Shown here: one piece after another, positions 7,153 through 14,900 of the stretch
Numbering within the stretch: position 1 is the stretch's first letter
Layout of the letters: the number at the start of each line of letters is the position of its first letter
Origin: an uncultured bacterium
GTDB taxonomy: Bacteria > Cyanobacteriota > Vampirovibrionia > Gastranaerophilales > Gastranaerophilaceae
Length of the DNA stretch: 19,814 nucleotides
NCBI GenBank assembly: GCA_900553205.1
Contig: USCK01000015.1
Coordinates: 1-19,814, forward strand
Direction of reading: 5' to 3'
Made by a program: the position numbers and the translations under genes
Notes under the pieces: generated by a model
Seen by the model: the letters and a program-made list of their open reading frames with translations, nothing else
What the model was told of the DNA's origin: nothing
Databases searched by the model: none

Positions 7153-9048
7153 ATGGATAACAAGTTTGCAATCAAGGGTATGACAGCCCAAAGAAAATTA
7201 ATATTACAAGGCTTTATGTTAAGCACAATTTTAATTGTGTTTATTGCTGGTTTGGCTGTGTTTAATATCCAAAAGAATTTAGATGCAGGTTACAATAGCT
7301 TTGGTCAGATGTTATCAAAGACTCTTGCTATTGAAAGTGTTGAATTAATCAAAGATATTCCTGAATCTGCTAAAGTTAATACTTTAAGAAGTCATTCTGA
7401 TTCAATAATCAGAAGTAACAGAGATATTGCTTTTATAGAGTTTAGAGATGCAAATTCTAAGGTGTTGTATTCTAGTAAAGATTATTATTATACACAATCT
7501 CAAAGTGCTAAGATTTCAGTTAGTTCGCCAATGATAATTAAAGATGCAACAGGTTCAAGAGTTGTTGGTTCTGTTATGGTAGGGGTATCTGGTTCTATTA
7601 TCGAAAACATCACAACTACAACAAGAGCCTCTTTGGTTATAGCTTTTATTGTAGCATGGTTAGTTGTTATTGCGATTGTGTTTATGGATACGATATTGAT
7701 AACACGTGAATTAAAGCAATTACATGAAGGCGTTCAAAAAATATCATCAGGTGAGTTTGGTTATAATATCGAATGTAAAGATTCAAGTAAAGAAATTCAA
7801 GAACTTTGTGATGCTTTTAATAGAATGTCAAATCGTTTGAGTAAATACAATGAACAGACAATGGAAAGTATTACTCTGGAAAGAAATAAACTTGAAGCTG
7901 TTTTGATGAGTATTGCTAACGGTGTTGTCGTTTGTGATAATTATGATACAGTTGTGTTGATAAATGAACAAGGTAAGAAGTTATTAGAAGTCGAAGACGA
8001 AGATATTATTAATACAAAAATTAATCAGTATTGTGATACAAATGGTGAATTGTGTTTTAAAGAAAAGATTGAGCAGTTTAAAGACACACCTCTTGACGAT
8101 ATGGAAGGTGCACCTTTAGCTTTTAATATCGAGGTCGCCAAAAATGTTATAAAATCTGTAATATCACCAATGTTTTCTCGTAATGGAGATTATGTAGGTT
8201 ATATAATTGTTCTTATTGATGTCACAAAAGAAGTTGAAATGGAACAGTTGCGTTCACAGTTTATCTCAAATGTTTCTCACGAATTAAGAACTCCAGTTAC
8301 AGTTTTGAGAAGTTATATTGATACTCTTTATAATTATGGAAATGATTTTGATTTTAACACTCAAAAAGAATTTATTGGAGTTATGAATCAAGAAATTATC
8401 AGATTAAACACTATGGTTAATGATATTCTTGATTTCTCTAGATATGAGTCTCAAAATTTAAAACCTGAAATGAAACCAGAAAATATTGTGGATATTATAA
8501 ACGATTGTGTTGACCAAGTTAAGATTTTGGCAGAAGAACATAATCTTGTATTTTCAATAATGATTGAGCCTGATTTACCACAGGTTATGATGAACAAAGA
8601 AACCATAACAAGAGCATTAACAAATATTATTTCAAATGCTATAAAATATTCTCCGGATGGAAAAAGAATTAAAATAAGAGCAGAACGCTCTAGAATTGGG
8701 GATTATTTAGAAGTTAGTGTAGAAGATCAAGGTCCTGGTATTGCAGAAGAATATCAGAAAAAAGTATTTGATAGATTCTTCAGGGTCGAAAATGATACTC
8801 ATACTGTAAAAGGTACAGGGTTAGGTTTGCACCTTGTTAAGATAGCGATTGAAAAACAACATAATGGTCAGGTATTTGTACAATCAAAAGTTGGGGAAGG
8901 TTCTACTTTTGGATTTAGAATTCCATTCACTCAAGTAAATGAGGAAGAAGAATATGTCCCAAAAAATATTGCTGATATGCCTTCTAATGATGAAATGCCT
9001 GAAAATAACGATAATAATGGTTGGGAATTTACATTAGAGAAACATTAG
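7153..9048 (+). CDS. Membrane sensor histidine kinase (HAMP-PAS-HisKA-HATPase), orphan
   Basis: Seen: 631 residues from ATG 7153. TM1 is about 17-38, an extracytoplasmic sensor domain about 40-157, TM2 about 159-182, HAMP about 183-236 and a PAS-like domain about 254-360. The H-box SNVSHELRTP has the phospho-acceptor His376. The ATPase domain has N-box SNAIKYSPDG, G1 DQGPGIA, F-box FDRFFRV and G2 GTGLGLHLVK. All catalytic motifs are intact. Known: this WalK/PhoR-like layout autophosphorylates and passes phosphate to a response regulator; none is adjacent, so the partner is elsewhere. An upstream in-frame TTG (7117) would add 12 residues but overlaps the promoter. The C-terminal tail is acidic and rich in Asn. 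folC begins 1 nt after the stop. Confidence 0.93.
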   Translation: MDNKFAIKGMTAQRKLILQGFMLSTILIVFIAGLAVFNIQKNLDAGYNSFGQMLSKTLAIESVELIKDIPESAKVNTLRSHSDSIIRSNRDIAFIEFRDANSKVLYSSKDYYYTQSQSAKISVSSPMIIKDATGSRVVGSVMVGVSGSIIENITTTTRASLVIAFIVAWLVVIAIVFMDTILITRELKQLHEGVQKISSGEFGYNIECKDSSKEIQELCDAFNRMSNRLSKYNEQTMESITLERNKLEAVLMSIANGVVVCDNYDTVVLINEQGKKLLEVEDEDIINTKINQYCDTNGELCFKEKIEQFKDTPLDDMEGAPLAFNIEVAKNVIKSVISPMFSRNGDYVGYIIVLIDVTKEVEMEQLRSQFISNVSHELRTPVTVLRSYIDTLYNYGNDFDFNTQKEFIGVMNQEIIRLNTMVNDILDFSRYESQNLKPEMKPENIVDIINDCVDQVKILAEEHNLVFSIMIEPDLPQVMMNKETITRALTNIISNAIKYSPDGKRIKIRAERSRIGDYLEVSVEDQGPGIAEEYQKKVFDRFFRVENDTHTVKGTGLGLHLVKIAIEKQHNGQVFVQSKVGEGSTFGFRIPFTQVNEEEEYVPKNIADMPSNDEMPENNDNNGWEFTLEKH

Positions 9049-9049
9049 T

Positions 9050-10243
9050 ATGATGAATTATGAACAAGCGATTGCCTTGCTTACATCAAAAGGCAGATTT
9101 TTTATTGATTTGGGATTAGAAAGAATTAAACAAGTTCTTGAGGAATTAGGAAACCCACAAGAAAGTCTTAAATGTATTCAGGTTGCAGGTACAAATGGTA
9201 AAGGTTCCGTTTGTGCAATTTTATCATCAGTTTTGACTGTTGCAGGGTATAAGACAGGTTTGTTTACAAGCCCTCATATTTTTGAATATACAGAGCGTAT
9301 AAAAATAAATGATGTTGAAATAAGCAAAGACGATTTTTGCAAATATTTATCTATCGTAGTAGAAGCTTCTGATAAGTGTAATGTAACTCTTACAGAGTTT
9401 GAAATCCTTACTGTTATGATGTTTAAATATTTCTATGATAATAATATTGATGTTGTTGTATTAGAAACAGGTTTGGGCGGCAGACTTGATGCAACAAATG
9501 TTATATCAAAGAATTTATGCTCTGTGATAACTCATATTGATTTAGACCACACAGAGAGATTAGGGGATTCAAAAGAAAAAATAGCTTATGAAAAAGCTGG
9601 AATTATAAAACCTCAATGTCCTGTTGTTACAAGTGAAGGGTATGAGGCTATTAGAGATAGAGCTGATGAATTAGATTCTATGATGCTTATGGTAAATCCT
9701 TATGTAGAACCTGTTTTTGCAAATTCATTGGTGTTAAAAGGTATTCAACAAAGAGAAAATCTTGCTCTTGCGATTGCCGTAATAAAATATTTGTTTAAGG
9801 ATATTGATGATAATACAATAATTAGAGGCTTGATGAGAGTTAAGCATATTTGTAGATTTCAGTATGTGAAAGAAAAAAATCTTATTGTTGATGGCTCGCA
9901 TAATCCTAATGGTGTTAGGGTTTTGAATGAAAATTTAAACTTGTATTATCCGGATAAAAAGAAAAGATTTATATTTGGTTGTTTAAAAACAAAAGATTAT
10001 AAACGTATGCTTGCTGATTTGTTCAGTTTTGAACAGTATGAAGATAATCAACCTGAGATTTATTTTTATGAGTTTAATTCGGGAGATTCATGTACCTTTG
10101 AACAGTTAAGAGATGAGTGTATTTATTTTTCTAAAAAATTGACATCTATTAATGATATCGAGTTCTCTGAAGATGTGTTAACCGTTGTTTGTGGCTCTTT
10201 TTATATGCTAAATGAATTAATAAAAAAAGAATGGGTAGAGTAA
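9050..10243 (+). CDS. folC: Bifunctional folylpolyglutamate/dihydrofolate synthase
   Basis: Seen: 397 residues of the Mur-ligase fold. The ATP-binding loop GTNGKGS is at 47-53, followed by the FTSPH and ERIKIND blocks, ETGLGGRLDATN, the IDLDHTERLG block with EKAGIIK, and CRFQ then VDGSHNPNG in the C-terminal domain. Known: FolC adds glutamate to dihydropteroate and to reduced folates using ATP. It is a little shorter than the usual 420-440 residues, with the shortening near the domain linker. The gene starts 1 nt after the kinase stop with only a weak AGAGA upstream, so translational coupling is likely. ATG 9050 and 9053 are adjacent and cannot be told apart. Its stop abuts a terminator that belongs to the opposite strand. 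Confidence 0.92.
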   Translation: MMNYEQAIALLTSKGRFFIDLGLERIKQVLEELGNPQESLKCIQVAGTNGKGSVCAILSSVLTVAGYKTGLFTSPHIFEYTERIKINDVEISKDDFCKYLSIVVEASDKCNVTLTEFEILTVMMFKYFYDNNIDVVVLETGLGGRLDATNVISKNLCSVITHIDLDHTERLGDSKEKIAYEKAGIIKPQCPVVTSEGYEAIRDRADELDSMMLMVNPYVEPVFANSLVLKGIQQRENLALAIAVIKYLFKDIDDNTIIRGLMRVKHICRFQYVKEKNLIVDGSHNPNGVRVLNENLNLYYPDKKKRFIFGCLKTKDYKRMLADLFSFEQYEDNQPEIYFYEFNSGDSCTFEQLRDECIYFSKKLTSINDIEFSEDVLTVVCGSFYMLNELIKKEWVE

Positions 10244-10268
10244 AAAAAAGACCGTCTTAAGACAGTCT
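10242..10268 (-). terminator. Rho-independent terminator of the minus-strand small-gene unit
   Basis: On the minus strand, AGACTGTC-TTAA-GACGGTCT (10268-10249) forms an 8-bp stem with one G-U pair, followed directly by eight T residues (10249-10242). Read as plus-strand RNA, the same stem has a C-A mismatch and no U-run, so it serves the leftward transcript. It overlaps the folC stop codon. Confidence 0.8.
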
Positions 10269-10445
10269 AACAACTATTACAAAATTCTATTCTTATAAAA
10301 ACTTGTTTAGAATTCACAACAAAAAGTAGAGTGAATTCTTGCACTAAATAATAAAATATCCCTTAGTTTGTTCTTATAGTATATATCTTCGTAATATGTT
10401 TTGTCTATTCTATAAATATATATTGTTACAAAATTTAATTATAAA
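10269..10445 (-). ncRNA. Untranslated stretch with hairpin: long 3' UTR or candidate small RNA
   Basis: This 177-nt stretch between the Cys-rich small gene and the minus-strand terminator has no convincing coding frame. It contains a perfect 9-bp hairpin, AGAATTCAC (10309-10317) against GTGAATTCT (10331-10339), with a 13-nt loop. Several A+T-rich -10-like hexamers occur upstream on the minus strand, so an independent RNA ending at the terminator is possible. The simpler reading is a structured 3' UTR of the small-protein transcript. Confidence 0.3.
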
Positions 10446-10637
10446 TTACGAAAATATTTTTGGTTTCCCAAACAATCGGAACATCTCAATGACATAATAT
10501 TTCATCTGACATTTTAGATTACTGTATTTAAAATAAAGTTTGTTTATATTACATCTTTCGCAGTTACATTTGATGTAAAAACAGTCTTTGGCTGTTTTGT
10601 TCCAACGTCTGGGACGTCTGCCTTTAAACTCATTCAT
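10446..10637 (-). CDS. Small basic Cys-rich protein of unknown function
   Basis: Seen: 63 residues, N-terminus very basic (GRRPRRWNK at 6-14), then five cysteines at 19, 24, 26, 29 and 43, ending with a helix-like, aromatic-rich segment. The C24-x-C26-x2-C29 core with flanking C19 and C43 could bind zinc or a Fe-S cluster; this is inference. I do not recognise a named family. It starts 1 nt after the stop of the 76-residue gene, so the pair is almost certainly one transcript, closed by the terminator at 10242-10268. It is divergent from the S24 repressor. The basic arm plus metal-site pattern is compatible with nucleic-acid binding. Its reality is supported by operon position, the dense Cys pattern and the downstream terminator; homologue data would settle it. 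Confidence 0.65.
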   Translation of the reverse strand: MNEFKGRRPRRWNKTAKDCFYIKCNCERCNINKLYFKYSNLKCQMKYYVIEMFRLFGKPKIFS

Positions 10638-10638
10638 T

Positions 10639-10869
10639 TTAGATATACCTCAATTTTCTTAAAACTTGCCCGAGTGCATTTCTTGAAATCGCCTGTTTTA
10701 GTACTTCCATTGTTAATTTTTCAGCTTGAGAATCGGTAATAAGATAGTTTTCCTTCTTTAAACAATTAAGCACAATCCAAGGTTTTAATTTTTCTATAAT
10801 TACAAAATAGATATACTTTTCTTGCTTTTTGTTTGTAAAAATTCCCATAAATTCCCAAAAATTTTTCAT
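10639..10869 (-). CDS. Small protein of unknown function, first gene of the divergent unit
   Basis: Seen: 76 residues beginning MKNFWEFMGIF, rich in Lys and aromatic residues, with a hydrophobic middle (KYIYFVIIEKLKPWIVLNCL) and a C-terminal half predicted by eye to be helical. There is no clear signal peptide or known motif. The start is well supported by a strong AGGGGGAG ribosome binding site 4 nt before the ATG. It is followed after 1 nt by the Cys-rich 63-residue gene and is divergent from the S24 repressor, with two palindromes in between. This suggests it is controlled by that repressor. No function is proposed. Confidence 0.65.
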   Translation of the reverse strand: MKNFWEFMGIFTNKKQEKYIYFVIIEKLKPWIVLNCLKKENYLITDSQAEKLTMEVLKQAISRNALGQVLRKLRYI

Positions 10870-10904
10870 GATACTCCCCCTAATCTTTTTTATATATATT
10901 GACC

Positions 10905-10916
10905 CATATTAATATG
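10905..10916. promoter_or_regulatory. 12-bp perfect palindrome, candidate operator
   Basis: CATATTAATATG is a perfect palindrome between the divergent repressor and small-protein genes. It directly follows a TTGACC (10899-10904) that could be a rightward -35, paired with GATAAT (10920-10925) at a short 15-nt spacing. A 12-bp A+T-rich palindrome can arise by chance, so this is tentative. Confidence 0.35.
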
Positions 10917-10956
10917 TATGATAATGTAAAACTAAAGTTAACATTTTATATACTTA

Positions 10957-10977
10957 TTGTAAGACCATATCTTACAA
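10957..10977. promoter_or_regulatory. 21-bp palindrome, candidate S24-repressor operator
   Basis: Perfect 8-bp arms TTGTAAGA (10957-10964) and TCTTACAA (10970-10977) with a 5-nt centre lie in the 146-bp region between the divergent genes. The size and dyad symmetry fit a dimeric helix-turn-helix repressor. It lies just upstream of TATATA/TATAAA-like hexamers on the minus strand and 39 nt before the repressor ATG, so it could control both directions. Confidence 0.55.
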
Positions 10978-11015
10978 ATGTCAATATTTTTATTACAAAA
11001 ATAGGTCAAGTGGCT

Positions 11016-11633
11016 ATGAAATTAAAAAATCTTACATCTTTGCTAACAAATGCTTTAGGAGCTCCTGTCAATCAATCAATGTTGGCTCAAAGTCTTGGTA
11101 TTACAAGACAAACCATAAGTAACAGGGTTAAAAATGACAGTGAATTAACAGTGTCAGAATTAGCAAAAATAGAAAAATATTTCAATGTAAATATCACAAA
11201 TCAAGTTAAAGGGCTGTCGTCTGATGATATTTTAATAAATTACTACCCTGATGTTTTTGCAAGTTGTGGTAACGGTGCAGTTGTATTTTCTGACAACAAA
11301 GAAGTAGTTTCTATGCCTGGAGCCTTACTTACAAACTATTCAAGAAATAAAACATATTCAATGATTCATGCAAGAGGCGACAGTATGTCACCGTTTATTG
11401 ATGATGATGACAAATTGATAGTAGAACATTCCGAAGGTGAACAAATTATTGATAACAAAATTTATGTTTTTTGTTATAAAAACGAGTTTTTTGTAAAAAG
11501 ACTTGCAAAAAATGTAGATGAACTGATTGTAAAATCTGATAATTCGGCTTATGCTCAACGAACTATTATAAGTAAAGAGTTAGATGATGTTTTGGTTCTA
11601 GGTCGTGTTGTCGGAGTTATAAGAACTGTTTAA
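11016..11633 (+). CDS. LexA/CI-like repressor: HTH plus S24 peptidase
   Basis: Seen: 205 residues from ATG 11016. The N-terminal helix-turn-helix (about 19-40, MLAQSLGITRQTISNRVK) is followed by a linker and an S24 autoprotease domain. The Ser-Lys dyad is S123 in GDSM and K161 in FFVKRL. A C84-G85 bond in ASCGNG matches the usual Cys/Ala-Gly cleavage site. Known: such proteins repress transcription and self-cleave when RecA filaments form after DNA damage. The reading frame extends upstream to TTG 10899, but the extra residues are A+T-rich, cross the palindromes and lack domain features. ATG 11016 has AGGT at 9-nt spacing. It could be the cell's SOS-type regulator, a prophage relic or a local switch; no phage genes are nearby. 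Confidence 0.85.
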   Translation: MKLKNLTSLLTNALGAPVNQSMLAQSLGITRQTISNRVKNDSELTVSELAKIEKYFNVNITNQVKGLSSDDILINYYPDVFASCGNGAVVFSDNKEVVSMPGALLTNYSRNKTYSMIHARGDSMSPFIDDDDKLIVEHSEGEQIIDNKIYVFCYKNEFFVKRLAKNVDELIVKSDNSAYAQRTIISKELDDVLVLGRVVGVIRTV

Positions 11634-11635
11634 TT

Positions 11636-11929
11636 ATGGATTATTTAGTAGAAAAAGAGGATGGCATTGTCTTATCAATAAAAGTTATTCCAAATTCATC
11701 TAAGAATGAATTAACAAAAGCTGAGACAGGTTTGCGCCTAAAAATTACTGCTCCACCTGTTGATAATAAGGCAAATAAATTCGTTGTTGCTTATCTGTCA
11801 AAGCTGTTTAAAGTTCCTAAAACCTCAATAGAAATATTGCGTGGGGATACCTCAAGAGAGAAAATTTTATTTCTCTGTGTTAATAAAGAAAAACGAAATT
11901 CCATAAAAGAGTTTGTATCCTTGCTATAA
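11636..11929 (+). CDS. DUF167 (YggU family) protein
   Basis: Seen: 97 residues with the DUF167 pattern: IKVIPNSSKNELT near the N-terminus, LRLKITAPPVDNKANK (about 39-54) and the C-terminal ILRGDTSREKIL block. Known: a small conserved alpha/beta protein of unknown function. It starts 2 nt after the repressor stop with no visible Shine-Dalgarno, so it depends on read-through translation. It is often found beside housekeeping genes; linkage to a repressor may be incidental. Confidence 0.85.
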   Translation: MDYLVEKEDGIVLSIKVIPNSSKNELTKAETGLRLKITAPPVDNKANKFVVAYLSKLFKVPKTSIEILRGDTSREKILFLCVNKEKRNSIKEFVSLL

Positions 11930-11939
11930 CTTTACTTTC

Positions 11940-11968
11940 TTGCAAATGGCTTATAAAGAGTATATAAT
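11940..11968 (+). promoter_or_regulatory. Promoter of the zinc-ribbon protein/glgA unit, leaderless
   Basis: TTGCAA (11940-11945), exactly 17 nt, then TATAAT (11963-11968). The ATG at 11975 begins 7 nt after the hexamer, so transcription should start at or very near the A of ATG. This is one of the clearest promoters in the window. Confidence 0.78.
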
Positions 11969-11974
11969 ACAGCT

Positions 11975-14900
11975 ATGGAATGTTCAAGATGTAATAACGA
12001 AGTAAGCGAACATGATAAAGTTTGTCCTCATTGTAAGAAGGTCTTGCTTTTAGAATGTCCGATATGCCATAAATTGAGTCGAACACCTCTTTGTCCGGAG
12101 TGCGGCTTCGTTATTGTGAGCAAGTGTTATAAATGTGGACAATTAAACAAAACAATTAACGGAACTTGTAAAAAATGTGGGTTTAGTACTTTTAAAAGTG
12201 TTTCAATGAATGAGGCTGAAACTGACGAATTTGCTTGTTTAGCAATAACATTTCCAAATCTTGATGATTTGCGCCCAGCTTTTAAGAATAAACAAATTTT
12301 TAATAAGTTTTTTAAAAAGCTTAAAAGTTTTATTTTTGCCTTTGGCAAACAACAAGAAAACAGGGTTCAATATCTCAATAATATTTTTATTATCAAGTAT
12401 TATAAAGAGTTTTCAATGTCCCGTTCTGCAAACAAAGCTGTAAAATCTGCAATAGAATTGATGAATAAAATTGCCGAAATTAGTTTTAAACTCAAGAAAA
12501 CAAAAGGTGTTAAAATGGCTTGTAAAATGACCATTTTAAAACGAACTTTAGAAAATGATAACGAATCTTTCAATACGGGGTTGAATATCAAACTTATTAA
12601 TACAGAAAATAAAAAAGAAGATTATGCTGATGGTTTACAATTAATAACCGATCAATATATAAATTCTTTAATTTCTCGTCAATATAAACAAGAAATGATT
12701 TATTCATCACAAGTTAATGACGAATTGTTGGAGTTCTATGAATTCCCTATCAAATCTCAATTAACTCCAATCATTATTGAAGATGATAAAGACAAAAAAG
12801 AAAACAGACTTACAAAACCAAAAGAATTGCCAAAGATATCAGATTTGACAGAAGAAAAGCCAGAAATCGATTTGTATTCAAACAAACCTATTGATATCAA
12901 AACAAAATGTGAATTCTTAAAACTACAAGGAATAGATGTTCCTCAAAAGCTACAAGAATTTTTAGCAAATGATGTATTCGTAACTATTAAGGCAAAAGAA
13001 AACTTAGCTTTAAGCTCATCTATGATTTATGATGCTATAAAAGCTAAAAATCCAAAAGTTTTGCATGTCGTATGTTCTGATGGTTTCGTTTATGATCCTT
13101 ATGCTTGTTTCAAAGAATTGATTGCATCATATTTAGGTTTTGATACAAAACTAGCCAACTTAGATGCTGCTTCTACTCAAAAGTTGAAAACTTTTGATAA
13201 AGAGGATTTTGTATATAAGCTTCTTATTCATGCGCCAATGGATGATATTGAACCTCAAGTTGCCCTGAAACAATACATGGAAATCTTTTATGCGTTTATT
13301 GAGCATCAAAAAGGTTCTGTTATTTATATAGAGAATTTTGATTTGATAGATGAAACATCATTAGAAATCTTTATAAGCATGATAGAAAATTTTGAGCAAA
13401 TGGGGATTTCTTTTGTTGTAACTGTTCCTGATACATATTTAGTTCACAAAGAAATAAATGAACTTTTATACTTGAATGTTTATAAAGAAATAGAAATCCA
13501 AAAAACACCGTTTGACCGTTTGCTTGAGACTATACCGGAAGATATTTCAGAAATAAGAGATTCTTTCTACTTCAAGAAAATAGAAGATCAATTCATGGGT
13601 GGAATTTTATATTTCCAGCATGCTCTGCAATATCTGAGAGATACTCATGTGTTTATCTCACATGATGGCAAATTGTTTGTAAATGCTGAAAAGACAATAA
13701 TATTTCCATCTTCTCTAGAACAATTATTGACCAAACGCTTTGAGTCGTTAGAAGAAAATGAATGTTTTATCTTAGCCTATGCGTCCTTCCTTGGAAACAA
13801 TATGGTAATCGGGATTTTGAACAATTTAGGTATAGAAAATTTAGATGTTGCAATACGCTCGTTGTGTGAGAAAAAACTCATTACAATAAACAATTTTATT
13901 GTAGAAGTTGAAAATTTCAGATTATTACAAAAAGTAATCAGAGATTTCCTTGATGATGATGTTAAAAAACTGATAACTCAAAATATTTTAGAAAAACTCC
14001 ATGCTAAAACCTTGCAGGTTATAAAATCTTTGGGATTAATAACAGAATCTCAAATGACAATTTTTGAGTTGTCTAAGTATGCAATATCTCATGGTGATTT
14101 TAATGCGTATTTAAGAAACTGTAAACGATTCTTGTCGATAATCGAGAAAATCCCAAGAAAAAATCTTCTTCCGGAAATTAAAGAAGCAAAGGATTATATA
14201 TATTCAACCTTGGCTCTTTATATCAACAAATATCCTTCGCATAAGATATATGCTATTTCAAAAATTATCTTTGAAGATTGCGTAAGAAAGAAAGATGATT
14301 TAAAAATAATGAATATTTCAAGTTTAATGCTTGATTCTGCTTTGATGGGCGAAAACTATATCTTGGCTCAACAAAGTTTGCATAATGTTTTGATAAGAAT
14401 GTTGAATCCGGCATTGACAGAAGGAAATGCAAATATTCAGTCTAAATATTTCTTCTACTCTTGTATTAATGTCAAAATCTTATTTCATGCCGGTAAGTTC
14501 AAACAATGTATTGAGGTATTGGATAATATTCTTTTATCAATTAATCAAGAGTTGTTTATGCAACTTGGAGCAAGTAATGTATCTAAAGATGCGTTTGTTT
14601 CATACTTTATGAGCATTTTGCCTTATGGTGCATTAGCAAGAGTATTTATTTGTGATAACGGATTAGACCAGTTCTATGAAAAAATCCGTTATATGTTCTC
14701 GCAAGACATGCCGGGAGCTCAAGCTATCAAATACTTAGAAATGCTTGTCCATAATCAAGAAATTGAGTTTGATGAAAGTTTTGATTCTCAATTTGATAAT
14801 ATTTCACAAATAATAAGATGTTTTATTGTTGCCTTCAAATTATTTGACGGTGATTACAATGCTTTTGCACAAAATATTTACCAAGTTAAACTGTTGGCTC

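Noticed and set aside
10242..10268. Terminator for folC on the plus strand
   Set aside because: On that strand the stem has a C-A mismatch and no U-run follows; the T-run exists only for the minus strand.
10899..11015. Longer repressor from a TTG start
   Set aside because: The extension is A+T-rich, spans both palindromes, adds no domain and precedes a plausible ATG at 11016.
10446..11633. Prophage remnant around the S24 repressor
   Set aside because: No integrase, structural, lysis or attachment-site signals nearby; housekeeping genes flank it on both sides.
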